A model generated the notes under the pieces. The model saw only the letters and a list, made by a program, of their open reading frames with translations. It had not been told where the DNA came from and made no database searches. A stretch of 64,000 nt of DNA from Rhodospirillaceae bacterium UBA6219 (GTDB taxonomy: Bacteria > Pseudomonadota > Alphaproteobacteria > Rhodospirillales > Magnetospirillaceae), in the NCBI GenBank assembly GCA_002435715.1, contig DISD01000096.1:3032-67031 (forward strand), written 5' to 3'. Position 1 is the stretch's first letter; each line of letters begins with the position of its first letter. The position numbers and the translations under genes were made by a program. This document shows positions 9,834-18,419 of this stretch, one piece after another.

Positions 9834-9955
9834 TGGCCTTTCCGCTGCGCAAAAATAGCGCAGCAAAATCATATAAATCAGATGCTTATGTCTATTTGCT
9901 GAGTCTCTTAAAGCAATCTGTCAGCTGGGGTTCGGGGTGTTCGCCGTGGTTGACG

Positions 9956-11683
9956 TCAGCGGTACATCCCCTCCAGCATCTCGCCATAATGCTGGCGGAT
10001 GACGTGGCGGCGGATCTTCATGGTCGGCGTCAACATCAGGTTGTCGGTGGTGAAGGGCTCGGCGATCACCTGATGACGGCGGATCTTTTCCAGCATCGAC
10101 AACCGGGTGTTGACGCGCTCGATGGCGTGGGCGACCTCGGCGGCACCGCAATTCTCGGCGGCGACGATCAGCGCCACCAGATGCGGACGTTTGTCGCCAT
10201 GCACCATGGCCTGGGCGATTTCCGGCTGCAGGGTCAGCAAGCCTTCGACCCGCTGCGGCGAGATGTTGTCACCACCCGAGTTGACGATGATGTCGCGCTT
10301 GCGGTCGGTGATGCGGATGTAATGGTCTTCGTCCATCTCGCCGATGTCGCCGGTATGCAGCCAGCCATCGGCATCGATGACCTGGGCGGTGGCGGCGGGA
10401 TCGCGCCAATAGCCCTGCATCAACACCTCGCCCTTGACCAGGATCTCGCCGTCCTCGGCGATGCGCACCTCGATGCCGGCCAAGGGTGGGCCGACACTGT
10501 CCAGCTTGATCTTGCCGGGCGGCGAGCACGAGATGGCCGGCCCCGCCTCGGTCTGGCCATAGCCTTGCAGGATACGTATGCCAAGGGCTGCGAAGAAACT
10601 GCCCACTTCGAAGGCCAGGGGGGCGCCGCCTGACACCAGGGCCTTCAGGCGGCCACCGAAGCGGGCGGAAACCTTGCGTCGAACCACCACGTCAAGGGCT
10701 TGGTTGACGAAGAATTGTACCGGGTTCAGCCGCTGTCCGCGCAGGCGTCGGGTTCCCAGATCCAGCGCCGTCAAGAACAGCTTTTCCTTGGTCCCGCCCT
10801 GACGGTGCAGGGCGCCCAGGATACGGCCCCGCATGGTCTCGTACAGGCGGGGGACGGCGGTCATGATGGTGGGGCGCACTTCCACCATGTTGGCGGCCAG
10901 CTGGTCCAGGCTTTCGGCATAGGCGATGCCGGCCCCGATGGTCAGCGGGAAGATCAGCCCCACTGTGTGTTCATAGGAATGGGACAGCGGCAGGAAGGAC
11001 AGGAACAGGTTGTCGTCAAGGCCCAGAGGCGCCAGCAGTGCCTGGGCGCCAAGGCAATCGGCCAGCAGGGCGCCATGGGACAGGGTGACACCGCGCGGCG
11101 CGCCCCCCGTGCCCGAGGTATGGATGACGCAGGCGGTGTCGGTGCGCTGCAACCGCCCGGCGCGCGTGCGCATGTCGTCCTCGGTGCCTTGCCCCATGGT
11201 CAACACCTGGTCCCAGGACAGCACGTCGAAACCCGGCGCCTGGGCCAGGGCGGGCATTTCCAGACAGATCAGGGTGGGGGGCGTGCTGGCTTGCGCCGCC
11301 GCCTCCAGCAGGCGTTCGGCCAGGGCCAAGGTCGAGACGATGACGAAACGTGCCTGGACGTTTTCCAGGATATGCAGATGGTCGGAAATGGTGTTGGTCA
11401 CATAGGCCGGCACGGTGATGCCGCCGGCGACCATGGTCCCCAGATCGGCGATCGCCCATTCCGGGCGGTTTTCCGACACCAGCATGACCCGGTCGCCGGT
11501 CTTCAATCCCAGACGGCTCAGGCCCCCGGCCAGGGCCAGCACCCGGTTTTCCGTCTCGCTCCAACTGAGCCAGTGCCAAAGGCCGTTCGCCTTGGCACCC
11601 AGCAGCGGGCGCGACCCCAATTGCCGCACCTGATCCAGGAACAGGGCGGGGATGGACGCAATTTTGGCGCAATCAACAGACAT
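9956..11683 (-). CDS. Long-chain fatty acid-CoA ligase (AMP-binding)
   Basis: A 575-residue ANL-superfamily enzyme that activates a fatty acid through an acyl-adenylate to acyl-CoA. The phosphate-binding loop reads TSGTGGAPRGV. GYGQTEAGPAIS is the A5 motif, WLHTGDIG the A7 motif, and ITDRKRDIIVNSGGDNISP the hinge region. It resembles long-chain acyl-CoA synthetases of the FadD15/FAA type. ATG at 11683 has GGGAGA upstream; an ATG at 11725 in frame adds 14 unconserved residues without a clear ribosome site. Divergent from pepF. Acyl-CoA oxidation would send electrons to ETF and ETF-QO. Confidence 0.9.
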   Translation of the reverse strand: MSVDCAKIASIPALFLDQVRQLGSRPLLGAKANGLWHWLSWSETENRVLALAGGLSRLGLKTGDRVMLVSENRPEWAIADLGTMVAGGITVPAYVTNTISDHLHILENVQARFVIVSTLALAERLLEAAAQASTPPTLICLEMPALAQAPGFDVLSWDQVLTMGQGTEDDMRTRAGRLQRTDTACVIHTSGTGGAPRGVTLSHGALLADCLGAQALLAPLGLDDNLFLSFLPLSHSYEHTVGLIFPLTIGAGIAYAESLDQLAANMVEVRPTIMTAVPRLYETMRGRILGALHRQGGTKEKLFLTALDLGTRRLRGQRLNPVQFFVNQALDVVVRRKVSARFGGRLKALVSGGAPLAFEVGSFFAALGIRILQGYGQTEAGPAISCSPPGKIKLDSVGPPLAGIEVRIAEDGEILVKGEVLMQGYWRDPAATAQVIDADGWLHTGDIGEMDEDHYIRITDRKRDIIVNSGGDNISPQRVEGLLTLQPEIAQAMVHGDKRPHLVALIVAAENCGAAEVAHAIERVNTRLSMLEKIRRHQVIAEPFTTDNLMLTPTMKIRRHVIRQHYGEMLEGMYR

Positions 11684-11780
11684 GTCATCTCCCTTTGGCT
11701 CTTGATCCCGGCCAATTCGCGCCATCTTATAGGGGCACGTTAAGTCTACCCATACCGTTTCGCGGGACAGGAGTCACCTT

Positions 11781-13562
11781 ATGAGCACCAAGAACGCCGC
11801 TGAATTGGGCAATATGCCCGAATGGGACCTCAGCGACCTTTATCCCGGTCCCGATTCGGCGGAGCTGGCGGCCGATCTGGACACGGCGGAAGCGGCGGCC
11901 AAGGCCTTTTCCCAAGCCTATGACGGCAAGCTGGCCGATGTTTCCGGCGACGATTTCGGCGCCGCCATCGCCGAATACGAACGTATCGGTGAAATCATGT
12001 ACCGGGCCATGTCCTATGCCCAGTTGTACTATGCCGGCGACCAGACCAGCTCGGAACGCGGCCGTTTCCATCAGGGCATCCACGAACGGGTAACCGACAT
12101 TTCGTCCCACACCTTGTTCTTCACCCTGGAAATCAACCGCCTGGAAGACCAGGTGCTGGAAGCCAAGCTGGCTTCGCCCAAGGCTGGCCATTATGCGCCG
12201 TGGCTGCGTGACGTGCGCGTCTTCCGCCCGCACCAATTGTCCGACGAAGTGGAACGCCTGCTGCACGACAAGTCGGTGGCCGGGCGTTCCGCCTGGAACC
12301 GTCTGTTCGACGAAACCATGGCGCGCCTGCGTTTCCCCATCGGCGGCCAGATGGTGACCTCGGCCGAGGCGCTGCACCAGATGAGCGACCCCAACCAGGC
12401 CAAGCGCAAGCAAGCGGCTTTGGCCCTGGGCCAAGTGCTGACCGAGAACGCCCCGGTCTTCGCCCTGATCACCAACACCTTGGTGAAGGACAAGGAAATC
12501 GAGGACAAGTGGCGCAAATACGCCCGGCCGCAATCGTACCGCAACCTGTCCAACCAGGTGGAGGACGAGGTGGTCGACGCCCTGGCCGCCGCCGTCAAGG
12601 GCTGTTACGGCCAGTTGTCGCACCGTTATTACGCGCTGAAGGCCAAGTGGTTCGGCGTCGACAAGCTGGATTACTGGGACCGCAACGCGCCGCTGCCCGA
12701 CGTGGCCGACCAGACCTATTCGTGGGAACAGGCCCGCGACACCGTGCTGGGCGCCTATGCCGATTTCAGCCCCGACATGGCCAAGGTGGGCAAGCGCTTC
12801 TTCGACGGCAATTGGATCGACGCTCCCGTCCGTCCCGGCAAGTCGCCCGGTGCCTTCGCCCATCCCACGGTGACCACGGCGCATCCCTATCTGTTGGTCA
12901 ATTACCAGGGCAAGGTGCGCGACATCATGACCCTGGCCCACGAACTGGGCCACGGCGTCCATCAGGTGTTGGCGGCGAAGCAGGGCGGGCTGATGGCCGA
13001 CACGCCCTTGACCCTGGCGGAAACCGCTTCGGTGTTCGGCGAGATGCTGACCTTCCAGGCCATGCTGAAGGCCCAGACCGACCCGGCCCGGCGCAAGGCC
13101 ATGCTGGCCGGGAAGGTGGAAGACATGCTGAACACCGTGGTGCGTCAGGTGGCGTTCTATCAGTTCGAATGTCTGGTCCACGACGAACGCCGTCGCGGCG
13201 AGTTGTCGCCGGAACGGCTGGGCGAATTGTGGATGAGCGTGCAGACCGAAAGCCTGGGCCCGTCGCTGCGCTTTGACGACGGCTACAAGTCGTTTTGGAC
13301 CTATATCCCGCATTTCGTCCACACGCCGTTCTATGTCTACGCCTATGCCTTCGGCGATTGCCTGGTGAACTCGCTGTATTCGGTCTATCAGGGCGGCGCC
13401 CCCCAATTCGCCGACAAGTATCTGGACATGCTGCGGGCCGGTGGCACCAAGCGTCACCAGGAATTGCTGGCGCCTTTCGGCCTGAACGCGTCCGACCCGG
13501 CATTCTGGCGCAAGGGGCTGGACGTGGTGGTCGGCTTCATCGACGAGTTGGAAAAAATGTAA
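11781..13562 (+). CDS. pepF: Oligoendopeptidase F (M3 family metallopeptidase)
   Basis: A 593-residue cytoplasmic zinc peptidase that degrades oligopeptides. The zinc site is HELGH within LAHELGHGVHQ near residue 386, with the third ligand region ETASVFGE about 25-30 residues on. The N-terminal part (WDLSDLYPG) and length match the PepF/M3B group. AGGAG lies 7 bases before the ATG. No signal peptide is present. Confidence 0.95.
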   Translation: MSTKNAAELGNMPEWDLSDLYPGPDSAELAADLDTAEAAAKAFSQAYDGKLADVSGDDFGAAIAEYERIGEIMYRAMSYAQLYYAGDQTSSERGRFHQGIHERVTDISSHTLFFTLEINRLEDQVLEAKLASPKAGHYAPWLRDVRVFRPHQLSDEVERLLHDKSVAGRSAWNRLFDETMARLRFPIGGQMVTSAEALHQMSDPNQAKRKQAALALGQVLTENAPVFALITNTLVKDKEIEDKWRKYARPQSYRNLSNQVEDEVVDALAAAVKGCYGQLSHRYYALKAKWFGVDKLDYWDRNAPLPDVADQTYSWEQARDTVLGAYADFSPDMAKVGKRFFDGNWIDAPVRPGKSPGAFAHPTVTTAHPYLLVNYQGKVRDIMTLAHELGHGVHQVLAAKQGGLMADTPLTLAETASVFGEMLTFQAMLKAQTDPARRKAMLAGKVEDMLNTVVRQVAFYQFECLVHDERRRGELSPERLGELWMSVQTESLGPSLRFDDGYKSFWTYIPHFVHTPFYVYAYAFGDCLVNSLYSVYQGGAPQFADKYLDMLRAGGTKRHQELLAPFGLNASDPAFWRKGLDVVVGFIDELEKM

Positions 13563-13571
13563 ACATGCGTT

Positions 13572-13614
13572 CGGGGAAAAGTACACCGCGGCGAAGCCGA
13601 GGGACTTTTCCCCG
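13572..13614. terminator. Hairpin between pepF and the convergent cNMP-binding gene
   Basis: A perfect 10-bp inverted repeat (13573-13582 with 13604-13613) sits between the stops of the two convergent genes. The loop is long (21 bases) and has its own GC pairing. A plausible shared terminator, though no long T-run follows. Confidence 0.5.
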
Positions 13615-13616
13615 GG

Positions 13617-14795
13617 CTACGCCTTCGCCCCCAGCATTTCTTTCAGCCGGGCGATCTCGCTGGATTGGTAACGAATGCGCGACGCCATCACTTCCAACAG
13701 CTTGACGGCGATGATGTCGCTTTTTTCCAGGCGTTGCAGGAAGTCGGCTCCCTTGATGATCACCACTTCCGACGGTTCCAGCACCATGGCCGAGGCCATG
13801 CGCGGGCGGTCGTCCAGCACCGCCATCTCGCCGATGATGTCGCCGGGCTTGGACAGGTCCAGGAACAATTCACGGCCGTCATTGGTGCATTTGGAAATCT
13901 GCACCAAGCCTTCGTCCAGCACATAGCATTCGCCGTTGCTGGCATCGCCCTGATGGAACAGGTATTCGCCGGGACGCAACGAGCGCCGCGCGTGGTTGTT
14001 CGTGGAGGTGGTCACCTCCATCGGGCGCTTGCCGCCGATGGTGACCTGCACGCCGCGCAATTGTTCAACGGCGTTGGCGATGGAATTGTCCATGCTGGAC
14101 GAATTGCGCAAATTTCCGGCGACGCGCTGGGCCAGGGGGCGCAAATCGTCGGTTTCCGGCAGTTCGGCCAGGGTCTCGATCATCACGGCGGCGCGTTCGG
14201 CGTCGTCGGCACGGCACAAAGCCGGTTCGCGGAAGGCGCCGAACGATCCCAACAGCGTCCCGGCGCCGTTATGGGTATGGATGGAGCGGGCCACGTGCAT
14301 CAGCCGGGCGGTGGCGAAGTTTTCCACCTTGATCACCCCCTTGGGCGACAAATAGGCTTCCGACGGCGACAGGCACAATCCGCTTTGTCCGATGCGCTGG
14401 CTCAGCTCCAACAGCGACAGCAGTCGGACCATGGCGCTGGCGGCAAAGCTGGAGGAGATGTTGGCCACGCGCTTGGGCAGGCGGTTCAACGACAGGCCTT
14501 CCGACACTTCCGACACCACATAGATGCGGGTGTCGTCCTGAAGCATTTCCTCGGCTTGCAGCACGCTGGGATGGGTGGTGGCGCGGGCCTGTTCGACGTC
14601 GGCCTGCAACAGCGCCAGGTCGTAACCGGTGCCGGGATGTTCCAACAGCGATTTTTCCACGCCCACCACCGAAACCATGCGGTTGGCCTTGGTGTCATGG
14701 CAGATGGCCCGGATGAATCCCGCGTCGCTGGTACTGGACTGGACGCGATAGCGATCGAACAATGTGCCAGGAAGCAAAGGCACCTTTTCGTTCAT
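13617..14795 (-). CDS. Protein kinase-like (probably catalytically dead) domain fused to a cyclic nucleotide-binding domain
   Basis: A 392-residue cytoplasmic protein. Residues 1-220 resemble the eukaryotic-like Ser/Thr kinase fold: GTLFDRYRV looks like the first strand, HPSVLQAEE the C-helix region and YVVSEVSEGLSL the hinge. The expected catalytic-loop position reads LCLSPSEAYLSPKG and the DFG position VENF, so catalytic Asp and metal-binding Asp appear missing. Residues 265-375 form a cNMP-binding domain: LRPGEYLFHQGD, GDIIGEMAVLDDRPRMAS (phosphate-binding cassette), then a helical C-terminus. There is no HTH, so it is not a Crp-type regulator. It is divergent from fecR and near the CHASE2 cyclase, which might supply its ligand. 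The kinase assignment is from pattern only. Confidence 0.65.
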   Translation of the reverse strand: MNEKVPLLPGTLFDRYRVQSSTSDAGFIRAICHDTKANRMVSVVGVEKSLLEHPGTGYDLALLQADVEQARATTHPSVLQAEEMLQDDTRIYVVSEVSEGLSLNRLPKRVANISSSFAASAMVRLLSLLELSQRIGQSGLCLSPSEAYLSPKGVIKVENFATARLMHVARSIHTHNGAGTLLGSFGAFREPALCRADDAERAAVMIETLAELPETDDLRPLAQRVAGNLRNSSSMDNSIANAVEQLRGVQVTIGGKRPMEVTTSTNNHARRSLRPGEYLFHQGDASNGECYVLDEGLVQISKCTNDGRELFLDLSKPGDIIGEMAVLDDRPRMASAMVLEPSEVVIIKGADFLQRLEKSDIIAVKLLEVMASRIRYQSSEIARLKEMLGAKA

Positions 14796-14883
14796 GGACT
14801 CCTCCCCTGATTACGGGCACCATGATATTCACGTGCCTCGCACTTGGCGAGGGGCAACGGCTTGACCTGAAAGGGATATGCAC

Positions 14884-15318
14884 ATGGTTTGGCGTATTGG
14901 GGGGGCGCTGGCCGTCCTGCTGGTCGCCGTGCCGGCCTGGGCCGGTCCGGTGGGCACGATCAAGAATGCATCCGGTGACGCCAGCGTGCTGCGGGGGCAG
15001 CAGAAATTGGCGGCGATTCCCGGCCTGGACCTGGAACAAAGCGATTCCATCGTCACCGGTGCCGATGGCGCTGTGGGCTTGACGCTGCGCGACAACACCA
15101 CGCTGTCGGTCGGCCCCAAGACCACCATGGGTCTGGATGAATTCGATTTCGAACCGGCGTCGGACCGCATGAAGCTGGTCACCTCGGTGGCGCGCGGCAC
15201 CATGATGATGACGTCGGGGACCATCGCCAAGCTGGCCCCGGAAAAGGTTTCGGTGGTCACCAAGTCGGGAACCGTCGGCGTGCGTGGCACCCGCTTCGTG
15301 GTCAGCGTGGAAGAATGA
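14884..15318 (+). CDS. Secreted FecR-domain protein
   Basis: A 144-residue protein with a Sec signal peptide (hydrophobic run ending AVPAWA, cleavage before GPVG) and a FecR domain: GDASVLRG, SIVTGADGAVGLTLRDNTTLSVGP and VVTKSGTVGVRGTRF are family patterns. It should sit in the periplasm. ATG at 14884 was preferred over 14878 because GAAAGGG is then 8 bases away. The stop overlaps the next ATG by 4 bases, so it is translationally coupled with the OmpA lipoprotein. In other proteobacteria FecR proteins of this short type lie beside CHASE2-cyclase genes. Confidence 0.85.
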   Translation: MVWRIGGALAVLLVAVPAWAGPVGTIKNASGDASVLRGQQKLAAIPGLDLEQSDSIVTGADGAVGLTLRDNTTLSVGPKTTMGLDEFDFEPASDRMKLVTSVARGTMMMTSGTIAKLAPEKVSVVTKSGTVGVRGTRFVVSVEE

Positions 15319-15917
15319 TCAGCCTGCGCCATGCCGCCCTGGTGGTGGCCCTTGCCTTGCTGGCCGGGTGTTCCCGTCCGGCGGCCTATGTGGTCCTGCT
15401 GGACCAGCCCGACCGTCCCGGTAGTGCGGTGACCTTCACCAACCAAGCCGGCACCCAATTGGTGGACAAGCCCGGTTCGGGCACCGGCGCCGACCGCGCC
15501 GATGCCAAGCCGGTGGAAGTCTTCGCCATGACCGACAAGGACGTGCGCGATCGTTTCGGCCAGGCCATGGACGCCCAGCCGCGCACCCCCAAGTCATTCA
15601 TGCTGTATTTCCAGTTTGAATCCGTCAACCTGACGCCGGAATCGACGGCGCTGTTGCCGTCGGTCCTGGACGAGGTCAAGGCCCGGCCGGCCCCTGATCT
15701 GTCCATCATCGGTCACACCGACGGCCTGGGCGACGCCAAGTACAATTATGAGCTGGGCTTGAAGCGGGCCAACGAGGTCAAATCCATGGTCACCGGTTTG
15801 GGCATCGAGCCGCGCATGATCGAAGTGACCAGCCACGGCAAAAGCAACCCGCTGGTTCCCGAAGCCCCCGGCAAGGCCGACCCGCGGAATCGTCGGGTGG
15901 AAGTGACGGTCCGCTAG
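15315..15917 (+). CDS. OmpA-family lipoprotein
   Basis: A 200-residue outer-membrane-type lipoprotein. The N-terminus ends in the lipobox LLAGC, with lipidated Cys at residue 19. After a linker of about 70 residues, residues 95-200 form a peptidoglycan-binding OmpA C-terminal domain: FESVNLTPES, IIGHTDGLGD, LGLKRANEVK and NRRVEVTVR. Coupled to fecR by a 4-base overlap. It may tether the FecR module to peptidoglycan (inference). Confidence 0.88.
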   Translation: MISLRHAALVVALALLAGCSRPAAYVVLLDQPDRPGSAVTFTNQAGTQLVDKPGSGTGADRADAKPVEVFAMTDKDVRDRFGQAMDAQPRTPKSFMLYFQFESVNLTPESTALLPSVLDEVKARPAPDLSIIGHTDGLGDAKYNYELGLKRANEVKSMVTGLGIEPRMIEVTSHGKSNPLVPEAPGKADPRNRRVEVTVR

Positions 15918-15924
15918 GGCGGGA

Positions 15925-18054
15925 TTACTTCTCGCTCAGGACCACCCGGATCCCGGTTTCCCCGGCCTGCAACCGCTTCAGATGGAAAGCGGCCAGCGGG
16001 TCGGTGGGGGCCAATATGGTGAAATCTTCCAGGGCCGCCGGATCACCGGCGGCCATTTTTTCATAGGCCGCCACATATTCGGGGCGCTCGTCGTCCTGGG
16101 GCAGGGGCTCGTAGGCCATGGTCGCCTCGGACTTGCCCTTCAGCACCAATTCGCCCACTGGACGGCCGTGGAAATCCGGGCTCAGCAGGGCGGTGCTGGC
16201 GGCGACACAGATGCGGGTGCCCAAATGGCGGTTCACCGTCTCCAGCCGGGCAGCGGCGTTGACCGCGTCACCCAGGGCGCGATAATCGGAGATGCTGCCG
16301 CCGCCGATATTGCCGATGGTGACCATGCCGGTGTTGACGCCGATGCGGGTGATGCCCAAAGGGTGCCCCTGTTCGCGCATGCGGGCGATGTAATCCTGGC
16401 TGAAGCGGTCCATGTCCAGCGCGCAGGCGATGGCGCGGGCGGCATGGTCGGGTTGGATGACCGGGGCCGAGAACATCACCGCCACCGCGTCGCCGACGAT
16501 GCGGTCCAAGGTGCCCTGATGGCGAAACGCCACCTGGACCATGCCGTCGATGTAACCGTTCAACACCTCGATCAGGGTGGTGGGGTCGGATTTTTCCACC
16601 AAGGTGGTGAAGCCGGCCAGATCGGTCATGACAAAGGAACATTCGCGCCGCTGGCCGCCCACCGCCAGGGAATCCGGGTTGTCGATCAGATGGCTGACCA
16701 GATTGGGCGAGATGTAGCGGGCGAAGGCGCCCTTGATGAAGGCGCGTTCCGATTGGTCCTGGCGGTGACGGATCAGCGCGGTGACGGAAAAGTCGAGCAG
16801 AGCGGCGGCCATGGCCGGCAGCGGGTCGGTCAACAGACGGCCTTCCAGGAACAGCAGGCCGGAGGCGCAGGCCAGCAGGACCATCATCACCAGTGCCGCC
16901 GAGCCACTGGCCAAAGGCGCCATCCAGGCGGCGGCGGCCACCAACAGTAAGCCCGACACCAGGGCCAACAGGGTTTCGATGCCCTCGGCCCAGTCGGGGC
17001 GCTGCAACAGGCTGCCCAATTGCATGCTTTCGGTGGCTTCGGCGTGCATGACCACGCCGGGGACGATGTCGCCACCCGGGGTCAGGCGGATGTCCAGCAA
17101 GCCCTTGGCCGAGGCGCCGACGAACACCACGTGGCCGGCGATGCCCTCTTTGGCGGCGCTACCGTCCAGGATCTTCCAGGCGGGGACGAAACGGTCGGGG
17201 CGCGGCTCGGTATAGTAAAGCCGCGCCGCCCCTTGGGCGTCCACCGGGACGCGCAGGCTGCCGATGGCGATTTCGGTCACCGCCCCGGTTTCCGCACTTT
17301 TGACCAGCACGTTCTTCTTGCCCAGCGCCACCCGCAGCGCTTCCAGCGCCAAGGAGGGCTGAATCTGGCCGTCGACCTTCACCAACAGGGGGACGCGGCG
17401 GATGATGCCGTCACCGTCGGCGGTGAAGGCGACGGCGCCGTTGCCGGCGGCGGCCTGCTGCAAAGCCGGCAAGGACGGCACCGCATGGCCCAGGTCGGGC
17501 AGGGCGGCCAGTGGCGACGGACCCGATTGCACGAAGCGGGCTTTCGATTCCAAGGCGACGTCGCCGGGCTGGTTGCTGGCGGCGAAGGCGGTCACCACCC
17601 AACCACCGGCAATGGTCTGGGCCAATTCGGCATCGGGATCGGGCAGGGCGGCCAGCGCTTGACGCAGGGTCGGGGAAAGCGGCCAATCCGCCGACACCCG
17701 GGCCGGCGCGGTGCGGTCGGCCTCGGCCAGAATTACGTCCAACGCCACCGAGGCGGCGCCCAAGTCACGCAGGCGGGCCACCAATTGGGCCATCAACGGG
17801 CGCGGCCAGGGCCATTGCCCCAGATGGGCCAGGGATTCTTCGTCGATGTCGACGATACGCACCGGTACCGGCACATAAGGGCGTGGCCACAGGTTCTGCA
17901 AGGTGTCGAAGGCCAAATTATCCAGGCGTTGTCGGGCCTGGGGCACCGTCAACAGCGCCAGGATGGCGACGATCAGAATCCCGGTGCCGGCCATGGCGGC
18001 GCGAAATCTTGCCTTTTGTCTGCGGGTCATGGACGTGCTCTTGCCAATTGTCAT
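15925..18054 (-). CDS. CHASE2-domain adenylate/guanylate cyclase
   Basis: A 709-residue membrane sensor cyclase. One N-terminal transmembrane segment (about 18-40) is followed by a periplasmic CHASE2 domain (about 45-340, with VRIVDIDEESL and WPWPRPLMAQL). Three further membrane segments follow (about 355-435), then a class III cyclase domain (about 455-630). Metal-binding Asp residues appear in FVMTDLAGFTTL and IVGDAVAVMF; the dimer region includes GVNTGMVTIGNIGG and YRALGDAVNAAARLE. Product (cAMP or cGMP) cannot be read with certainty. It converges with fecR-ompA, 7 bases apart. Start ATG at 18054; an ATG at 18030 is an alternative. Confidence 0.9.
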   Translation of the reverse strand: MTIGKSTSMTRRQKARFRAAMAGTGILIVAILALLTVPQARQRLDNLAFDTLQNLWPRPYVPVPVRIVDIDEESLAHLGQWPWPRPLMAQLVARLRDLGAASVALDVILAEADRTAPARVSADWPLSPTLRQALAALPDPDAELAQTIAGGWVVTAFAASNQPGDVALESKARFVQSGPSPLAALPDLGHAVPSLPALQQAAAGNGAVAFTADGDGIIRRVPLLVKVDGQIQPSLALEALRVALGKKNVLVKSAETGAVTEIAIGSLRVPVDAQGAARLYYTEPRPDRFVPAWKILDGSAAKEGIAGHVVFVGASAKGLLDIRLTPGGDIVPGVVMHAEATESMQLGSLLQRPDWAEGIETLLALVSGLLLVAAAAWMAPLASGSAALVMMVLLACASGLLFLEGRLLTDPLPAMAAALLDFSVTALIRHRQDQSERAFIKGAFARYISPNLVSHLIDNPDSLAVGGQRRECSFVMTDLAGFTTLVEKSDPTTLIEVLNGYIDGMVQVAFRHQGTLDRIVGDAVAVMFSAPVIQPDHAARAIACALDMDRFSQDYIARMREQGHPLGITRIGVNTGMVTIGNIGGGSISDYRALGDAVNAAARLETVNRHLGTRICVAASTALLSPDFHGRPVGELVLKGKSEATMAYEPLPQDDERPEYVAAYEKMAAGDPAALEDFTILAPTDPLAAFHLKRLQAGETGIRVVLSEK

Positions 18055-18419
18055 GCCTTTGCCGTCCGGCTTGCGCTACCCTGTCGGCGTGTGGGCAGCA
18101 TAACTCAGCAAGTGTCGGTTCACATCCCACCCGCATGGGCGGGAGGTGTCTGCCCGCCCCGGCTACTCAGACGTCATAAGGCGGCAACGGAGGCTCGCCA
18201 GGGGCGGAAATGTCGTGTAGTCCATCACCCATGGTGCGTCGCACAAAAGCGGTACGGAGGAATCTTAGTTCAGGGACCTCTGATGCAGCGCAATAAAAAA
18301 ACAGGACCAAGGGCGTTTTGGTGTGTAATATTTCTCGAAACTCCTTGGCAACACGGCGCCTGCCGTGCATCCTGTTTTTCTAATATAGAGCGGCCCGTCT
18401 CTTGAGCAGGGGAAAGACA
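18055..18419. other. 365-bp divergent intergenic region before pntAA
   Basis: No protein gene is apparent. It must hold the promoters of the cyclase gene (leftward) and of pntAA (rightward). It contains a GC hairpin (18137-18143 with 18153-18159) and the larger foldable element at 18297-18379. TAATAT at 18381-18386 resembles a -10 box but lacks a good -35. GGGGA precedes the pntAA ATG. Confidence 0.6.
18297..18379 (+). ncRNA. Candidate structured leader RNA upstream of pntAA
   Basis: Three nested or adjacent perfect helices can form. The outer helix is 10 bp (18297-18306 with 18370-18379) and is directly stacked on a 6-bp helix (18307-18312 with 18343-18348). A third 6-bp helix with a 4-base loop follows (18352-18357 with 18362-18367). 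The outer right arm ends in a T5 run, 40 bases before the pntAA ATG. The shape is a three-way junction, as in riboswitches or attenuators. No known class was recognised. If the promoter is the TAATAT at 18381, the element would not be in the pntAA transcript. Confidence 0.35.

Noticed and set aside
11727..13586. 619-codon minus-strand frame across pepF
   Set aside because: pepF has the HELGH zinc site and a ribosome site; the opposite frame is a shadow.
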